Shown piece after piece: positions 1 to 7,156 of a stretch of DNA of 16,221 nt (positions are counted from its first letter, which is position 1; each line of letters opens with the position of its first letter). The notes beneath the pieces are model-generated. The model was not told the origin of the DNA. It worked only from the letters and a program-made list of their open reading frames with translations, and searched no databases. The position numbers were made by a program, and so were the translations under genes. The stretch comes from Aquiluna sp. Lineage in GTDB: Bacteria; Actinomycetota; Actinomycetes; Actinomycetales; Microbacteriaceae. The stretch lies in contig JALQVB010000018.1 in the NCBI GenBank assembly GCA_023260495.1, forward strand, positions 1 through 16,221, given 5' to 3'.

Positions 1-463
1 AAGCATCCGAGCGGGTGGGAACGATTCCCTTGGCTACCAGTGCATCGGCAATTGCAGGTCGCCCGATGGTCGCACCGGGCGCCAGCTGGGACTGAACATC
101 CTCCCAGGCAATCGGATAATCGGCTGATAATCGCCGCACCATTTCCTTGGCCCGCAGCACCCGAGACTCTCGTGTCATCTCCAATTCGGCCATCAATGCC
201 TGGTTGTTAGGGTCCGGCAGATAGGCAAGTATGTGCACACTGATGCTGCGCTCCCCCAGACTCGCTCGGGTGGAAACTTCAATTCCCGGAACCAACCCAA
301 TACCCTCGCTGCGCGCGGTCTGGAGCGCCTCGTCCCAGCCAGAGACGGTGTCGTGATCGGTAATCGCAAGCACAGTGACACCTGCCTGCTTTGCCTTGCG
401 CACAACCTCGGCTGGCGACTCTGTGCCATCAGATCGAGTTGTGTGTGCATGGAGGTCTATCAC
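1..463 (-). CDS. PHP-domain metal-dependent phosphoesterase (3' end beyond window)
   Basis: This is the first 154 residues of a PHP-domain protein that runs off the left edge. The metal-binding pattern is clear: HAH at residues 5-7, SDG at 11-13, ITDHDT at 34-39, GIEVS at 60-64 and H77. This layout matches the TrpH/YciV (RNase AM) type, whose members hydrolyse phosphoester bonds; some act as 5'-3' exonucleases on short RNA or on 3',5'-bisphosphonucleotides. That family is usually about 280 residues, so roughly 130 C-terminal residues are missing here. The start is taken as GTG at 463, because an in-frame stop lies about a dozen codons upstream and no ATG lies between. The visible protein begins MIDLHAHTTRSDG, as family members usually do. 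No Shine-Dalgarno sequence is seen, but a TATTCT -10 box lies 6 bases upstream, which suggests a leaderless message. It diverges from pepP. The domain is certain; the exact substrate is not. Confidence 0.88.
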   Translation of the reverse strand, partial: MIDLHAHTTRSDGTESPAEVVRKAKQAGVTVLAITDHDTVSGWDEALQTARSEGIGLVPGIEVSTRASLGERSISVHILAYLPDPNNQALMAELEMTRESRVLRAKEMVRRLSADYPIAWEDVQSQLAPGATIGRPAIADALVAKGIVPTRSDA

Positions 464-469
464 AGGAGC

Positions 470-475
470 AGAATA
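470..475 (-). promoter_or_regulatory. -10 box of a probable leaderless promoter for the PHP gene
   Basis: On the minus strand the hexamer TATTCT is followed by 6 bases and then the GTG start at 463. Transcription would begin at or next to the start codon, giving a leaderless mRNA. No convincing -35 box is seen. The same hexamer is used before dapD. Confidence 0.5.
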
Positions 476-480
476 GTCGT

Positions 481-1875
481 ATGGGAAAAAATAGACCTAC
501 CAACCGCTCTCGAACTCCGCAGGGCAAAACCTTCATGGAATTCATCGGCAGCAACTGGGCCGATGCCCAAACTCAGGCTCCAACGGCCTGGGATGTGGCG
601 CCATTCGCCGCCGCACGAAGGGCAAAGCTGGCCGAGGCATTTGCTGGCAAGGTGATTGTTATCCCCGCTGGCGGCATGCAAACCAGGGCAAACGACACCG
701 AGTATCGCTTCCGCCCGAGCACTGACTTCACCTACCTCACCGGCTGGGGGTCGGTCACCGTTCCCGATTCCGTGCTGGTTATTGACGCCAGAAAAAAGAA
801 GCCGGCCGAGCGGCTGTACCTCAGGCCAACCGCTGGAAAGGAAACCGACGAGTTCTTTGCCAATCCAGCCATCGGCGAGTTTTGGGTGGGCCCCAGGCCG
901 ACTCTTAGCGACATTGAGGCTCAGCTTGGCATCAAGACTTATGATCTGGCGAAGCTGGAAAAACACCAGGCCGACTGGCCCAAACCGCTGACCCTAAAGA
1001 ACGAGAAGCTGGCTGTTTACCTATCCGAGATGCGCTTTATCAAAGATACCTACGAGATAGATCAGATGCGTCAGGCGGTGGCAATAACCACATCTGGATT
1101 TGCCGACGTGGCAAGAGCCATGCCCAAGGCCATTCGAAGTGAGCGTGGCGAGCGAGTGGTGGAAACCGCATTTTTCTCCCGCGCTAGGCAGGAGGGCTAC
1201 GACCTTGGATACGAGACCATTGCCGCCAGCGGCGCCCACGCCTGCATCTTGCACTGGACCCGAAACGATGGCCGGGTGCTCGAGAGTGATTTGGTCCTGG
1301 TCGATGCCGGTTGCGAGCTAGATTCCCTATACACCGCCGACATCACCCGCACAATTCCTGCATCCGGGAAATTCAGCGCCGAACAGAAGTGGGTCTATGA
1401 GGCGGTGCTGGAGGCATCCGATGCCGCCTTTGCGGCCGCTAAGCCAGGAGTAAAGTTCCGCGAGGTGCACAACGCTGCGATAGCGGTCATTGCCCGCAAA
1501 GTTGCCGAGCTTGGTCTGATTCCGGTTACCGCGGAAGAGGCTCTGAATGAGGACAACCAGCATCACCGCCGCTACATGGTGCACGGCACCAGCCACCACC
1601 TTGGACTCGATGTTCACGACTGTGCCAAGGCTCGCCGGGATCACTACCAAGACGGTGTCTTGCAGCCCGGCATGGTCTTCACCATCGAACCCGGTCTCTA
1701 TTTCCACGCCAACGACCTGCTCGTGCCGGAAGGCTACCGAGGCATGGGCGTGCGAATCGAGGATGATGTTCTGGTAACCGAGGACGGCTGCGAGAACCTG
1801 TCCAAGGCGCTGCCTAGGACTGTGGCCGAGGTTGAGGCCTGGTATCAGGAGTGTCAGCTAGGAGTTGCTGGCTGA
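481..1875 (+). CDS. pepP: Xaa-Pro aminopeptidase (aminopeptidase P, M24B)
   Basis: This 464-residue cytosolic metallopeptidase removes N-terminal residues that precede proline. The N-terminal creatinase-like domain spans about residues 20-180 and the pita-bread catalytic domain about 190-450. All five dimetal ligands of the family are present: D275 in LVLVDAG, D287 in TADITRT, H372 in HGTSHHLG, E403 in TIEPG and E427 in VRIEDD. The extra residue between the first two ligands compared with E. coli PepP (12 rather than 11 apart) is common in actinobacterial versions. The frame stays open to 391, but ATG 481 is preferred: it gives the usual basic N-terminus and avoids overlap with the divergent PHP gene. 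An AGGAG at 464-468 is rather far from this start, and a weak CAGAAT (469-474) could instead serve as a -10 for a leaderless message. The 3' end overlaps the convergent stress-protein gene by 18 bases. Confidence 0.93.
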   Translation: MGKNRPTNRSRTPQGKTFMEFIGSNWADAQTQAPTAWDVAPFAAARRAKLAEAFAGKVIVIPAGGMQTRANDTEYRFRPSTDFTYLTGWGSVTVPDSVLVIDARKKKPAERLYLRPTAGKETDEFFANPAIGEFWVGPRPTLSDIEAQLGIKTYDLAKLEKHQADWPKPLTLKNEKLAVYLSEMRFIKDTYEIDQMRQAVAITTSGFADVARAMPKAIRSERGERVVETAFFSRARQEGYDLGYETIAASGAHACILHWTRNDGRVLESDLVLVDAGCELDSLYTADITRTIPASGKFSAEQKWVYEAVLEASDAAFAAAKPGVKFREVHNAAIAVIARKVAELGLIPVTAEEALNEDNQHHRRYMVHGTSHHLGLDVHDCAKARRDHYQDGVLQPGMVFTIEPGLYFHANDLLVPEGYRGMGVRIEDDVLVTEDGCENLSKALPRTVAEVEAWYQECQLGVAG

Positions 1876-2367
1876 TAGCGCCTGCTGGGCCTTTGGTGCA
1901 GCCGACTCCGGAACTAACACCTCATACCGGGTTGCCACCGGCATCTGTGATGAGAGAAAGCCGCGCTTGTTGTTGGATATCGAAAAGCGAACGATGTTGA
2001 ACAGCATGCCGATGCCGGCACTGACCACCAGCACGGCTAGGAATTGCTGCGGGTTGTAGCCAACCTCACCGTCCGGCGAAACTGTGATGCCGGCCCCAAT
2101 CAAAATCGCAAATATGAGGCCCAGCCAAAAGCCTGTGATTATGCCGGACAGCGCCACTCGACCGTAGCCAAGCCGGGAGCGAATTCGCTCCACAAGAACC
2201 GGATCGTGCCCAACAATTGCTATGTCCTGAGGCTTAATTTCAGCCTCGATTAGCCGTTCAACCGTTGCGCTCGCATCGGAATAGTTGGTAAATTCGGCTA
2301 CGACGAAGCCCTTAGGAATCGTCGGACCAGACATTTTCCTTCTAGCATTGTTCTTGGCATCGGTCAT
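1858..2367 (-). CDS. general stress protein, YflT/17M type, two-TM
   Basis: This 169-residue protein has an N-terminal YflT/GSP17M-like fold at about residues 16-65 (FVVAEFTNYSDASATVERL, then AIVGHDP). Two membrane segments follow, at about 71-94 and 109-130. A cytoplasmic tail carries the typical RYEVLVP strand near 147-153. The family is widespread in actinobacteria and is named after Bacillus heat- and stress-induced proteins; no biochemical activity is established. ATG 2367 is chosen because CAAAAT lies 6 bases upstream as a possible leaderless -10. The alternative ATG 2334 (158 residues) has a GAAGGA only 2 bases before it, which is too close for a good ribosome binding site. It converges with pepP, overlapping by 18 bases, and diverges from the MgtE_N/CBS gene across 47 bases. 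Confidence 0.82.
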   Translation of the reverse strand: MTDAKNNARRKMSGPTIPKGFVVAEFTNYSDASATVERLIEAEIKPQDIAIVGHDPVLVERIRSRLGYGRVALSGIITGFWLGLIFAILIGAGITVSPDGEVGYNPQQFLAVLVVSAGIGMLFNIVRFSISNNKRGFLSSQMPVATRYEVLVPESAAPKAQQALSASNS

Positions 2368-2414
2368 GTAGGCATTTTGTCACGGATTACACCACCAGAA
2401 AGCGGGGTATCTCT

Positions 2415-3656
2415 GTGAGCGCAACCAGAGTATTCGTAACCCGTCTTGTGGGCTGCGGAGTTTTCGACCCCATGGGAGACCGCGTGGGCAAGGTCGTCGA
2501 TGTCTTGATGGTTTACCGCAAGACTCTGGCTCCCAGAGCGACAGGTTTCCTGATTGAGATTTCCGGCCGGCGGAAAGTCTTCATGCCCATGGCTAGGGTG
2601 ACCGCAATAGCGCCGGGGCAGGTAATCACCAACGGCCTGATTGACCTGCGCCGCTTCTCGCAGCGCGGCCAGGAGATTCGTGCAATTGCCGAAATCCTTG
2701 GTCGCAAGGTAAGCCTCATCACCGACATGACAGAGGGTGTCATTGAAGACTTCGCGATAGAGCGAAACAAGCGCGGCGATTGGATCCTGACCGAGCTATT
2801 TGTGCGCAAGCCTAAGACTTCGGCGCTGCCGTTTTCCAAGGGTCCTACCGAGTTTGTGCGCTGGCAGGATGCCACCGAGAAGCAGGAGCACCCTGCAGAC
2901 CAGGACGCCCGGCAGCTGCTGAGCGCTGTGGCGGATCTGCGCCCCGCTGACCTAGCTACAGCCGTGCTGGATCTTCCCGAGGATCGCATGATCGCGCTGG
3001 CCGAGGAGCTGGACGACGAGCGATTGGCCGACCTACTGGAAGAACTTCCAGAAGAAGAACAGCTCGAGATCATTAACGAGCTGGAGGATGAGCGCGCGGC
3101 CGAGGTTCTGGATCTTATGGGACCAGACGATGCTGCCGACCTGATGGCCAATCTTCCCAGTGATCGCACCGAGGCGCTTCTGGATTTGATGGATTCCGAA
3201 GAGGCCGAAGATATCCGTCAGCTATTGAAGTACGAGCCATACACCGCCGGTGGTCTGATGACCCCGGAGCCAATCATTGCAGCGGCCGACACAACCGTTG
3301 CAGAGGCGCTGGCTTTGATTAGGCGCAAGGAGGTCGAGCCGGTACTTGCGGCTCAGGTCTTTGTCACCATGCCGCCATACGAGACTCCAGCGGGCCGCTA
3401 TTTGGGGGTTGTCTACTTCCAGAAGCTACTGCGCTACCCACCAGGCGAGAGGCTAGGCACGCTGGTTGACTCCGAGCTGCAGCCTATTCCGACCGGCACC
3501 CCAATCGAACAGATTCACCGCGACTTGGCTACCTATGACCTGGTCTCGCTGCCGGTGGTGGATGATGAAAACCACCTAATTGGTGTGGTGACAGTTGATG
3601 ACGTGCTGGACCACCTACTGCCCGATGACTGGAGAACGGAGGACGCCGATGGCTAG
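2415..3656 (+). CDS. PRC-barrel / MgtE_N / CBS-pair protein lacking the MgtE channel domain
   Basis: This 413-residue protein appears wholly cytosolic. Two PRC-barrel-like segments occupy about residues 10-75 and 90-135 (DPMGDRVGKVVDVLM; then ILGRKVSLITDMTEGVIEDF). An acidic MgtE_N superhelix of repeated L-x-x-L/EL units spans about 165-275. A linker motif, YEPYTAGGLMTPE at 273-285, is close to the conserved linker of true MgtE Mg2+ channels. A CBS pair fills about 280-405. In MgtE, the N and CBS domains sense cytosolic Mg2+ and gate the pore. Here the five-helix membrane domain is absent, so this is likely a regulator or sensor rather than a transporter. It starts at GTG 2415 behind a weak GCGGGG. 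It overlaps the downstream DUF1003 gene by 8 bases and heads the operon DUF1003-mrp-gabD2. Domain calls are firm; the Mg2+-linked role is inference. Confidence 0.88.
   Translation: MSATRVFVTRLVGCGVFDPMGDRVGKVVDVLMVYRKTLAPRATGFLIEISGRRKVFMPMARVTAIAPGQVITNGLIDLRRFSQRGQEIRAIAEILGRKVSLITDMTEGVIEDFAIERNKRGDWILTELFVRKPKTSALPFSKGPTEFVRWQDATEKQEHPADQDARQLLSAVADLRPADLATAVLDLPEDRMIALAEELDDERLADLLEELPEEEQLEIINELEDERAAEVLDLMGPDDAADLMANLPSDRTEALLDLMDSEEAEDIRQLLKYEPYTAGGLMTPEPIIAAADTTVAEALALIRRKEVEPVLAAQVFVTMPPYETPAGRYLGVVYFQKLLRYPPGERLGTLVDSELQPIPTGTPIEQIHRDLATYDLVSLPVVDDENHLIGVVTVDDVLDHLLPDDWRTEDADG
3638..3642 (+). promoter_or_regulatory. ribosome binding site deciding the DUF1003 start
   Basis: GGAGG lies inside the end of the MgtE_N/CBS gene, 6 bases before ATG 3649. 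It fixes this start over the in-frame upstream ATG codons at 3595 and 3625, and fits translational coupling across the 8-base gene overlap. Confidence 0.75.
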
Positions 3657-4158
3657 GAACCAATCTCAACTGGAGCGCCCGCTAGGCCGTCGCTCCGCAT
3701 TTCGCCTGCCCTACCTGTCTCAGGAGACGGTAGGTCGTATCTCAGAGCGCTTCGCGAGAGCAATGGGAACCGGCGCCTTCTTGATTGCCATGACGATTGT
3801 CGTGGCGGTGTGGTTGACCTGGAACACTATCGCTCCGGTGTCGGCTCAGTTCGACCCCAGGGCCTTAAATTTCACGCTGCTCACTCTGATCCTCTCGCTG
3901 CAGGCTTCCTATGCGGCTCCCTTGATTCTTTTGGCTCAGAACCGTCAGGACGATCGCGACCGGGTCAAATTCGAACAGGATCGCCAGCGAGCGGAGCAGA
4001 ACCTTGCCGATACCGAGTATCTAGCACGTGAGGTGGCGGCCCTGCGCCTGGCGCTTGAAGAGGTGGCAACCAAGGATCAAGTTCGCGACGAGATTCGATC
4101 CGCTCTGGCGGATCTGATTGAAGAAATCAAACCGACCAGCAAGCCCAAAAAGAAGTAA
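3649..4158 (+). CDS. DUF1003 small membrane protein
   Basis: This 169-residue protein is recognised as DUF1003 by the stretch from FDPRALNFTLLTLILSLQ through APLILLAQNRQDDRDR at residues 68-105. Two membrane helices lie at about 39-58 and 74-95. They are followed by a highly charged, probably coiled-coil cytoplasmic region at about 98-160 and a lysine-rich end (KPKKK). No catalytic motif is visible and the family function is unknown. ATG 3649 overlaps the end of the MgtE_N/CBS gene by 8 bases and is preceded by a good GGAGG. The stop TAA abuts the mrp start codon directly. Such tight packing suggests joint expression with both neighbours and possibly a physical complex, with the membrane protein anchoring the soluble MgtE_N/CBS partner; that is inference. 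Confidence 0.88.
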   Translation: MARNQSQLERPLGRRSAFRLPYLSQETVGRISERFARAMGTGAFLIAMTIVVAVWLTWNTIAPVSAQFDPRALNFTLLTLILSLQASYAAPLILLAQNRQDDRDRVKFEQDRQRAEQNLADTEYLAREVAALRLALEEVATKDQVRDEIRSALADLIEEIKPTSKPKKK

Positions 4159-5259
4159 ATGAGCGAGGCCTTTGAGCTGTTAGCTCAGGTAATTGACCCA
4201 GAGCTACGCGCACCAATTACCGATCTGGGCATGGTTGGCGACATCCAGACCAACGGTCAAAGTGTTCGTGCTCAGATCAAACTCACCATTGTCGGATGCC
4301 CCGCGGCCCAGAGCATTGAACGCGATGTTCGCGCAGCGCTGGCCAAAGGCTATGCCGAAGTGGAAGTAGAAATGACCACCATGACCGCAGCCGAACGCGC
4401 TGAACTCAAGCAGAAGCTGCGCGGTGATAAGCCGGTGCGCTTCAATCCCTTTGCTCAGCCCGGTTCTCTCACTCAGGTGATTTTTGTCGGTAGCGGCAAG
4501 GGCGGGGTTGGCAAGTCCACCATCACCGCGAACCTAGCAGTCGCTCTGGCGCAGCTAGGACACAAAGTGGGACTGCTGGATGCCGACATCTTCGGCTATT
4601 CCATTCCAGGAATCTTGGGCATCTCGCAGCAACCCACCAAGGTGGACGAAATGATGCTGCCGCCGATTGCCCACGAGGTGAAGGTAATTTCCATTGGCTT
4701 CTTCGTGTCGGACAATAAGCCAGTGGCATGGCGCGGACCCATGCTGCACCGCGCCGTGGAGCAGTTTTTGACCGATGTCTACTGGGGCGATCTCGACTAC
4801 CTGCTGGTTGATCTGCCACCGGGAACCGGTGATGTCGCGATTAGCCTTGGACAGCTCCTCCCCGGAGCATCCAGCATCGTGGTTACGACACCGCAGTCCA
4901 GTGCCGCAACCGTGGCAGAGCGTTCCGGCGCCATCGGCTTGAGCACCGGCCAAGGCGTCATCGGAGTGATTGAAAACATGAGCTACCTGGAAATCGGTGG
5001 CGAGAAGCGCGAGCTCTTCGGCTCCGGCGGCGGTGAAGCCGTAGCCCAGCGATTGAGCGCTTTAGCAGGAAGCGATGTGCCGATTCTGGGAAAGATTGCA
5101 ATTAGCGAGGATCTCCGGGTCGCCAGCGACCAGGGCACCCCTGCGGTTGTGTCTGCTCCGGAGGATGCCGCGAGCCAAGAATTGATGCGAATAGCGAAGC
5201 TAATTGCCGCCAGACCCCGAGGGCTGAGTGGGAAGAAGTTGAGCCTGGGAGTAATTTAA
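4159..5259 (+). CDS. mrp: Mrp/ApbC-type P-loop ATPase, Fe-S cluster carrier
   Basis: This 366-residue protein has an N-terminal MIP18/DUF59 domain (about 1-80, with DLGMVGDI and the conserved cysteine C47 in IVGCP) joined to a deviant-Walker-A ATPase of the MinD/Mrp class. The P-loop GSGKGGVGKST is at 111-121, followed by LLDADIFGYS (switch I region) and LLVDLPPGTGD (Walker B region). Mrp/ApbC proteins bind and transfer Fe-S clusters in the cytosol, with ATP hydrolysis needed for delivery. The CXXC motif that bridges the cluster between subunits in enteric ApbC is missing: the segment after ENMSYLEI runs GGEKRELFGSGGG instead, as in other actinobacterial members. C47 is the only cysteine in the whole protein. 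The ATG follows the DUF1003 stop with no gap, and gabD2 begins 6 bases after the mrp stop. Confidence 0.92.
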   Translation: MSEAFELLAQVIDPELRAPITDLGMVGDIQTNGQSVRAQIKLTIVGCPAAQSIERDVRAALAKGYAEVEVEMTTMTAAERAELKQKLRGDKPVRFNPFAQPGSLTQVIFVGSGKGGVGKSTITANLAVALAQLGHKVGLLDADIFGYSIPGILGISQQPTKVDEMMLPPIAHEVKVISIGFFVSDNKPVAWRGPMLHRAVEQFLTDVYWGDLDYLLVDLPPGTGDVAISLGQLLPGASSIVVTTPQSSAATVAERSGAIGLSTGQGVIGVIENMSYLEIGGEKRELFGSGGGEAVAQRLSALAGSDVPILGKIAISEDLRVASDQGTPAVVSAPEDAASQELMRIAKLIAARPRGLSGKKLSLGVI

Positions 5260-5265
5260 ATATCT

Positions 5266-6741
5266 ATGAGCTCAATTGCGATTTTTGATCCGCTAACCGG
5301 GAACCAGCTACACGAGCTGGAGGCACACTCTGCAATCGACGTGGCCCAGTTCTTTGCCAGCGCTCGAGACTTCCAGGTTCAGTGGAGCAGGGTGCCAGTT
5401 GGCCAGAGGGCGGCACTGGCTGCAAAGCTGGTAGATGCCATGATTTCTCGCCAGGACGAGTTGATGGACATGCTGCAGCGAGAAACCGGGAAGAGCCGCG
5501 CTCACGCCTTTGAGGAAATCACCGGTGCCCTTGCGGCAATTTCCTACTACGCAAAAGTCGCGCCGAAACTAATGCGCAGGCAACGGGTTCGCGGCGGGGT
5601 TCCACTGCTGATTTCCGCCTACACCGAGCCAGCACCGGTAGGCGTTGTAGGCGTGATAACACCTTGGAACTACCCGCTAGCGCTGACCATGATGGATGTC
5701 ATTCCGGCGCTGCTGGCAGGCAACACGGTGGTGCAGAAGGCAGATAACCAGACTGCCATGACCACCAAGTTGGCCCGTGACGTGGCAATTTCTGCCGGCT
5801 TCCCGCAGGAAGTCTGGACAATCGTGCACGGCGAGCCGGCCGAGGTCGGCAATGCCGTCACAGACAACGCCGACTACATCGCCTTCACCGGCTCGACACC
5901 AACAGGTCGCCTGGTGGCACAGCGCGCGGCGGCGCGGTTGGTTGGCTACTCGCTGGAACTGGGTGGCAAGAATCCAATGATCGTCATGCCAGGTGCAAAT
6001 CTGAAGGAGGCAGCCGAGTTGGCGATTGCCAGTGCTTTTGGCAATGCTGGCCAGCTGTGCGTTTCCATCGAACGCGTCTATGTTCCGAATCATGTTTTGC
6101 AGGAATTCGAACGGATTCTGAAATCTCGGGTTGAATCGCTAACCCTTGGGGCGTCAAACGATTTTGATTTCGACCTTGGTGCACTCAGCTCTAGCTCACA
6201 ATTGGAGCGAGTTGCCGGCTTTATCGACCGAGCCGTGGGCGAAGGTGCCCGGATCGTGACCGGAGGCAAGAAACTTCCGGAAATTGGACCGAACTTCTAC
6301 GCCCCAACTGTGCTGACCGATATCCCGGCAGCAGCCGAGATTCTGCACCGCGAGGTATTCGGGCCGGTAATCGCCCTGGTCGGTTACGAAGGTCTGGATG
6401 AGGCTGTCGAGCTTGCAAATGGCACCGAATTTGGCCTGAATGCCTCAATTGTTGGTAACAGCCGGGAGGCCCTAAAGCTGGCAGGGCACCTAATGGCCGG
6501 ATCGGTGAACATAAACGAGGGTTACCGTGCATCCATGGCCAGCATGGCAGCTCCCATGGGTGGCATGAAGCAGTCGGGCATGGGGCGCAGATCTGGCCCT
6601 GGAGGCCTGTTGCGCTACACAGAGAACAGAACTATTGGCGTTGCAAACAGGTTGCCGATTCGGTTGCCAAATCGGGCAAGGGACTACAAGAAAATGGCCC
6701 CGCTCATGACACAGCTGGCGCGGCTGATGGGCAAGCTTTAG
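5266..6741 (+). CDS. gabD2: succinate-semialdehyde dehydrogenase, GabD2-like aldehyde dehydrogenase
   Basis: This 491-residue NAD(P)-dependent aldehyde dehydrogenase has family-typical length. Active-site residues are in place: N135 in PWNY, K158 for cofactor binding, FTGST at 207-211, the general base E231 in LELGGKNP and the nucleophile C265 in NAGQLCVSIERVYV. The sequence around C265, the SVNINEGY stretch and the APMGGMKQSGMGRRSGPGGL segment resemble the actinobacterial GabD2 group, which oxidises succinic semialdehyde to succinate; substrate assignment is therefore by similarity from memory. The start ATG 5266 lies 6 bases after mrp, with GGGAG some 14 bases upstream, so translation may be coupled. 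It is the last gene of the plus-strand operon and ends in a 4-base overlap with the convergent tatB. No functional link to the upstream Mg2+/Fe-S genes is evident. Confidence 0.85.
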   Translation: MSSIAIFDPLTGNQLHELEAHSAIDVAQFFASARDFQVQWSRVPVGQRAALAAKLVDAMISRQDELMDMLQRETGKSRAHAFEEITGALAAISYYAKVAPKLMRRQRVRGGVPLLISAYTEPAPVGVVGVITPWNYPLALTMMDVIPALLAGNTVVQKADNQTAMTTKLARDVAISAGFPQEVWTIVHGEPAEVGNAVTDNADYIAFTGSTPTGRLVAQRAAARLVGYSLELGGKNPMIVMPGANLKEAAELAIASAFGNAGQLCVSIERVYVPNHVLQEFERILKSRVESLTLGASNDFDFDLGALSSSSQLERVAGFIDRAVGEGARIVTGGKKLPEIGPNFYAPTVLTDIPAAAEILHREVFGPVIALVGYEGLDEAVELANGTEFGLNASIVGNSREALKLAGHLMAGSVNINEGYRASMASMAAPMGGMKQSGMGRRSGPGGLLRYTENRTIGVANRLPIRLPNRARDYKKMAPLMTQLARLMGKL

Positions 6742-7091
6742 GTCGACTCGCTGTCAAAAGGTGGGGTCTCCCCCAGCTCTAGCTGCTTCTGCGGCGGTCG
6801 AGAGCGGTTCAGGGTATCGGCGATAGTTGGCTTCTTGCGCTCCTCGAGCAGAGCCTCGCGAACGATTCGCCTGGGGTCATACTGCCTAGGGTCGAGCTTC
6901 TTCCAGTCGACGTCCTCAAAGCCCTCGCCAAGTTCGCTTTTCATCTGAACCTGAGCGTTGTCAATCATGCGCTTTCCCTTTTTGACCCATTCGCCAAGTT
7001 GCTTGGCGTAATAGGGAAGGCGCTCTGGGCCGATGATGAGGACGGCCAATAGCGCAAGCAACAATAGCTTCTCTGCGCTTAGACCAAACAT
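6738..7091 (-). CDS. tatB: Sec-independent translocase subunit TatB
   Basis: This 117-residue protein opens MFGLSAEKLLLLALLAVLIIG, one membrane helix (about residues 6-20). The GP hinge at 21-22 and the amphipathic helix at about 23-50 follow, as in TatA/B proteins. The acidic residue E7 before the helix and the longer charged tail favour TatB over TatA. TatB joins TatC to recognise twin-arginine signal peptides at the cytoplasmic membrane. An in-frame ATG at 7121 would add ten residues, but ATG 7091 matches the family start and has TAAACT 7 bases upstream, so a leaderless message beginning at 7091 is likely. The gene overlaps the end of gabD2 by 4 bases. It diverges from the O-methyltransferase gene; in mycobacteria those two families flank sigE-rseA-htrA. 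Confidence 0.92.
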   Translation of the reverse strand: MFGLSAEKLLLLALLAVLIIGPERLPYYAKQLGEWVKKGKRMIDNAQVQMKSELGEGFEDVDWKKLDPRQYDPRRIVREALLEERKKPTIADTLNRSRPPQKQLELGETPPFDSEST

Positions 7092-7098
7092 GCCAATG

Positions 7099-7104
7099 AG
7101 TTTA
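7099..7104 (-). promoter_or_regulatory. -10 box of a probable leaderless promoter for tatB
   Basis: Minus-strand TAAACT matches TANNNT and ends 7 bases before ATG 7091. Its position supports 7091, not 7121, as the tatB start, because transcription from here would begin downstream of 7121. Confidence 0.55.
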
Positions 7105-7156
7105 CCCCCAATGAATGCCAAGATTTTCCGCTTCCAGACCTAAGCTTGTGCCCAAG

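Noticed and set aside
391..480. Upstream extension of pepP to ATG 391
   Set aside because: It would overlap the divergent PHP gene by over 70 bases and add residues with no family similarity; ATG 481 gives a normal N-terminus.
2513..3169. Long minus-strand reading frame of 218 codons opposite the MgtE_N/CBS gene, very serine- and arginine-rich
   Set aside because: Low-complexity composition is what the complement of an acidic, leucine-rich helical protein gives; the plus-strand frame has clear domains. Treated as a shadow.
6774..6785. Short inverted repeat CAGCT-CT-AGCTG just after the gabD2 stop
   Set aside because: A 5-bp stem with a 2-base loop, no T-run, and inside tatB coding sequence; not a credible terminator.
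7092..7121. TatB start at ATG 7121 (ten extra residues, MAFIGGKLIG)
   Set aside because: TatB proteins start at the MFGL segment, and the TAAACT -10 at 7099-7104 lies downstream of 7121, so a transcript from it could not include that start.
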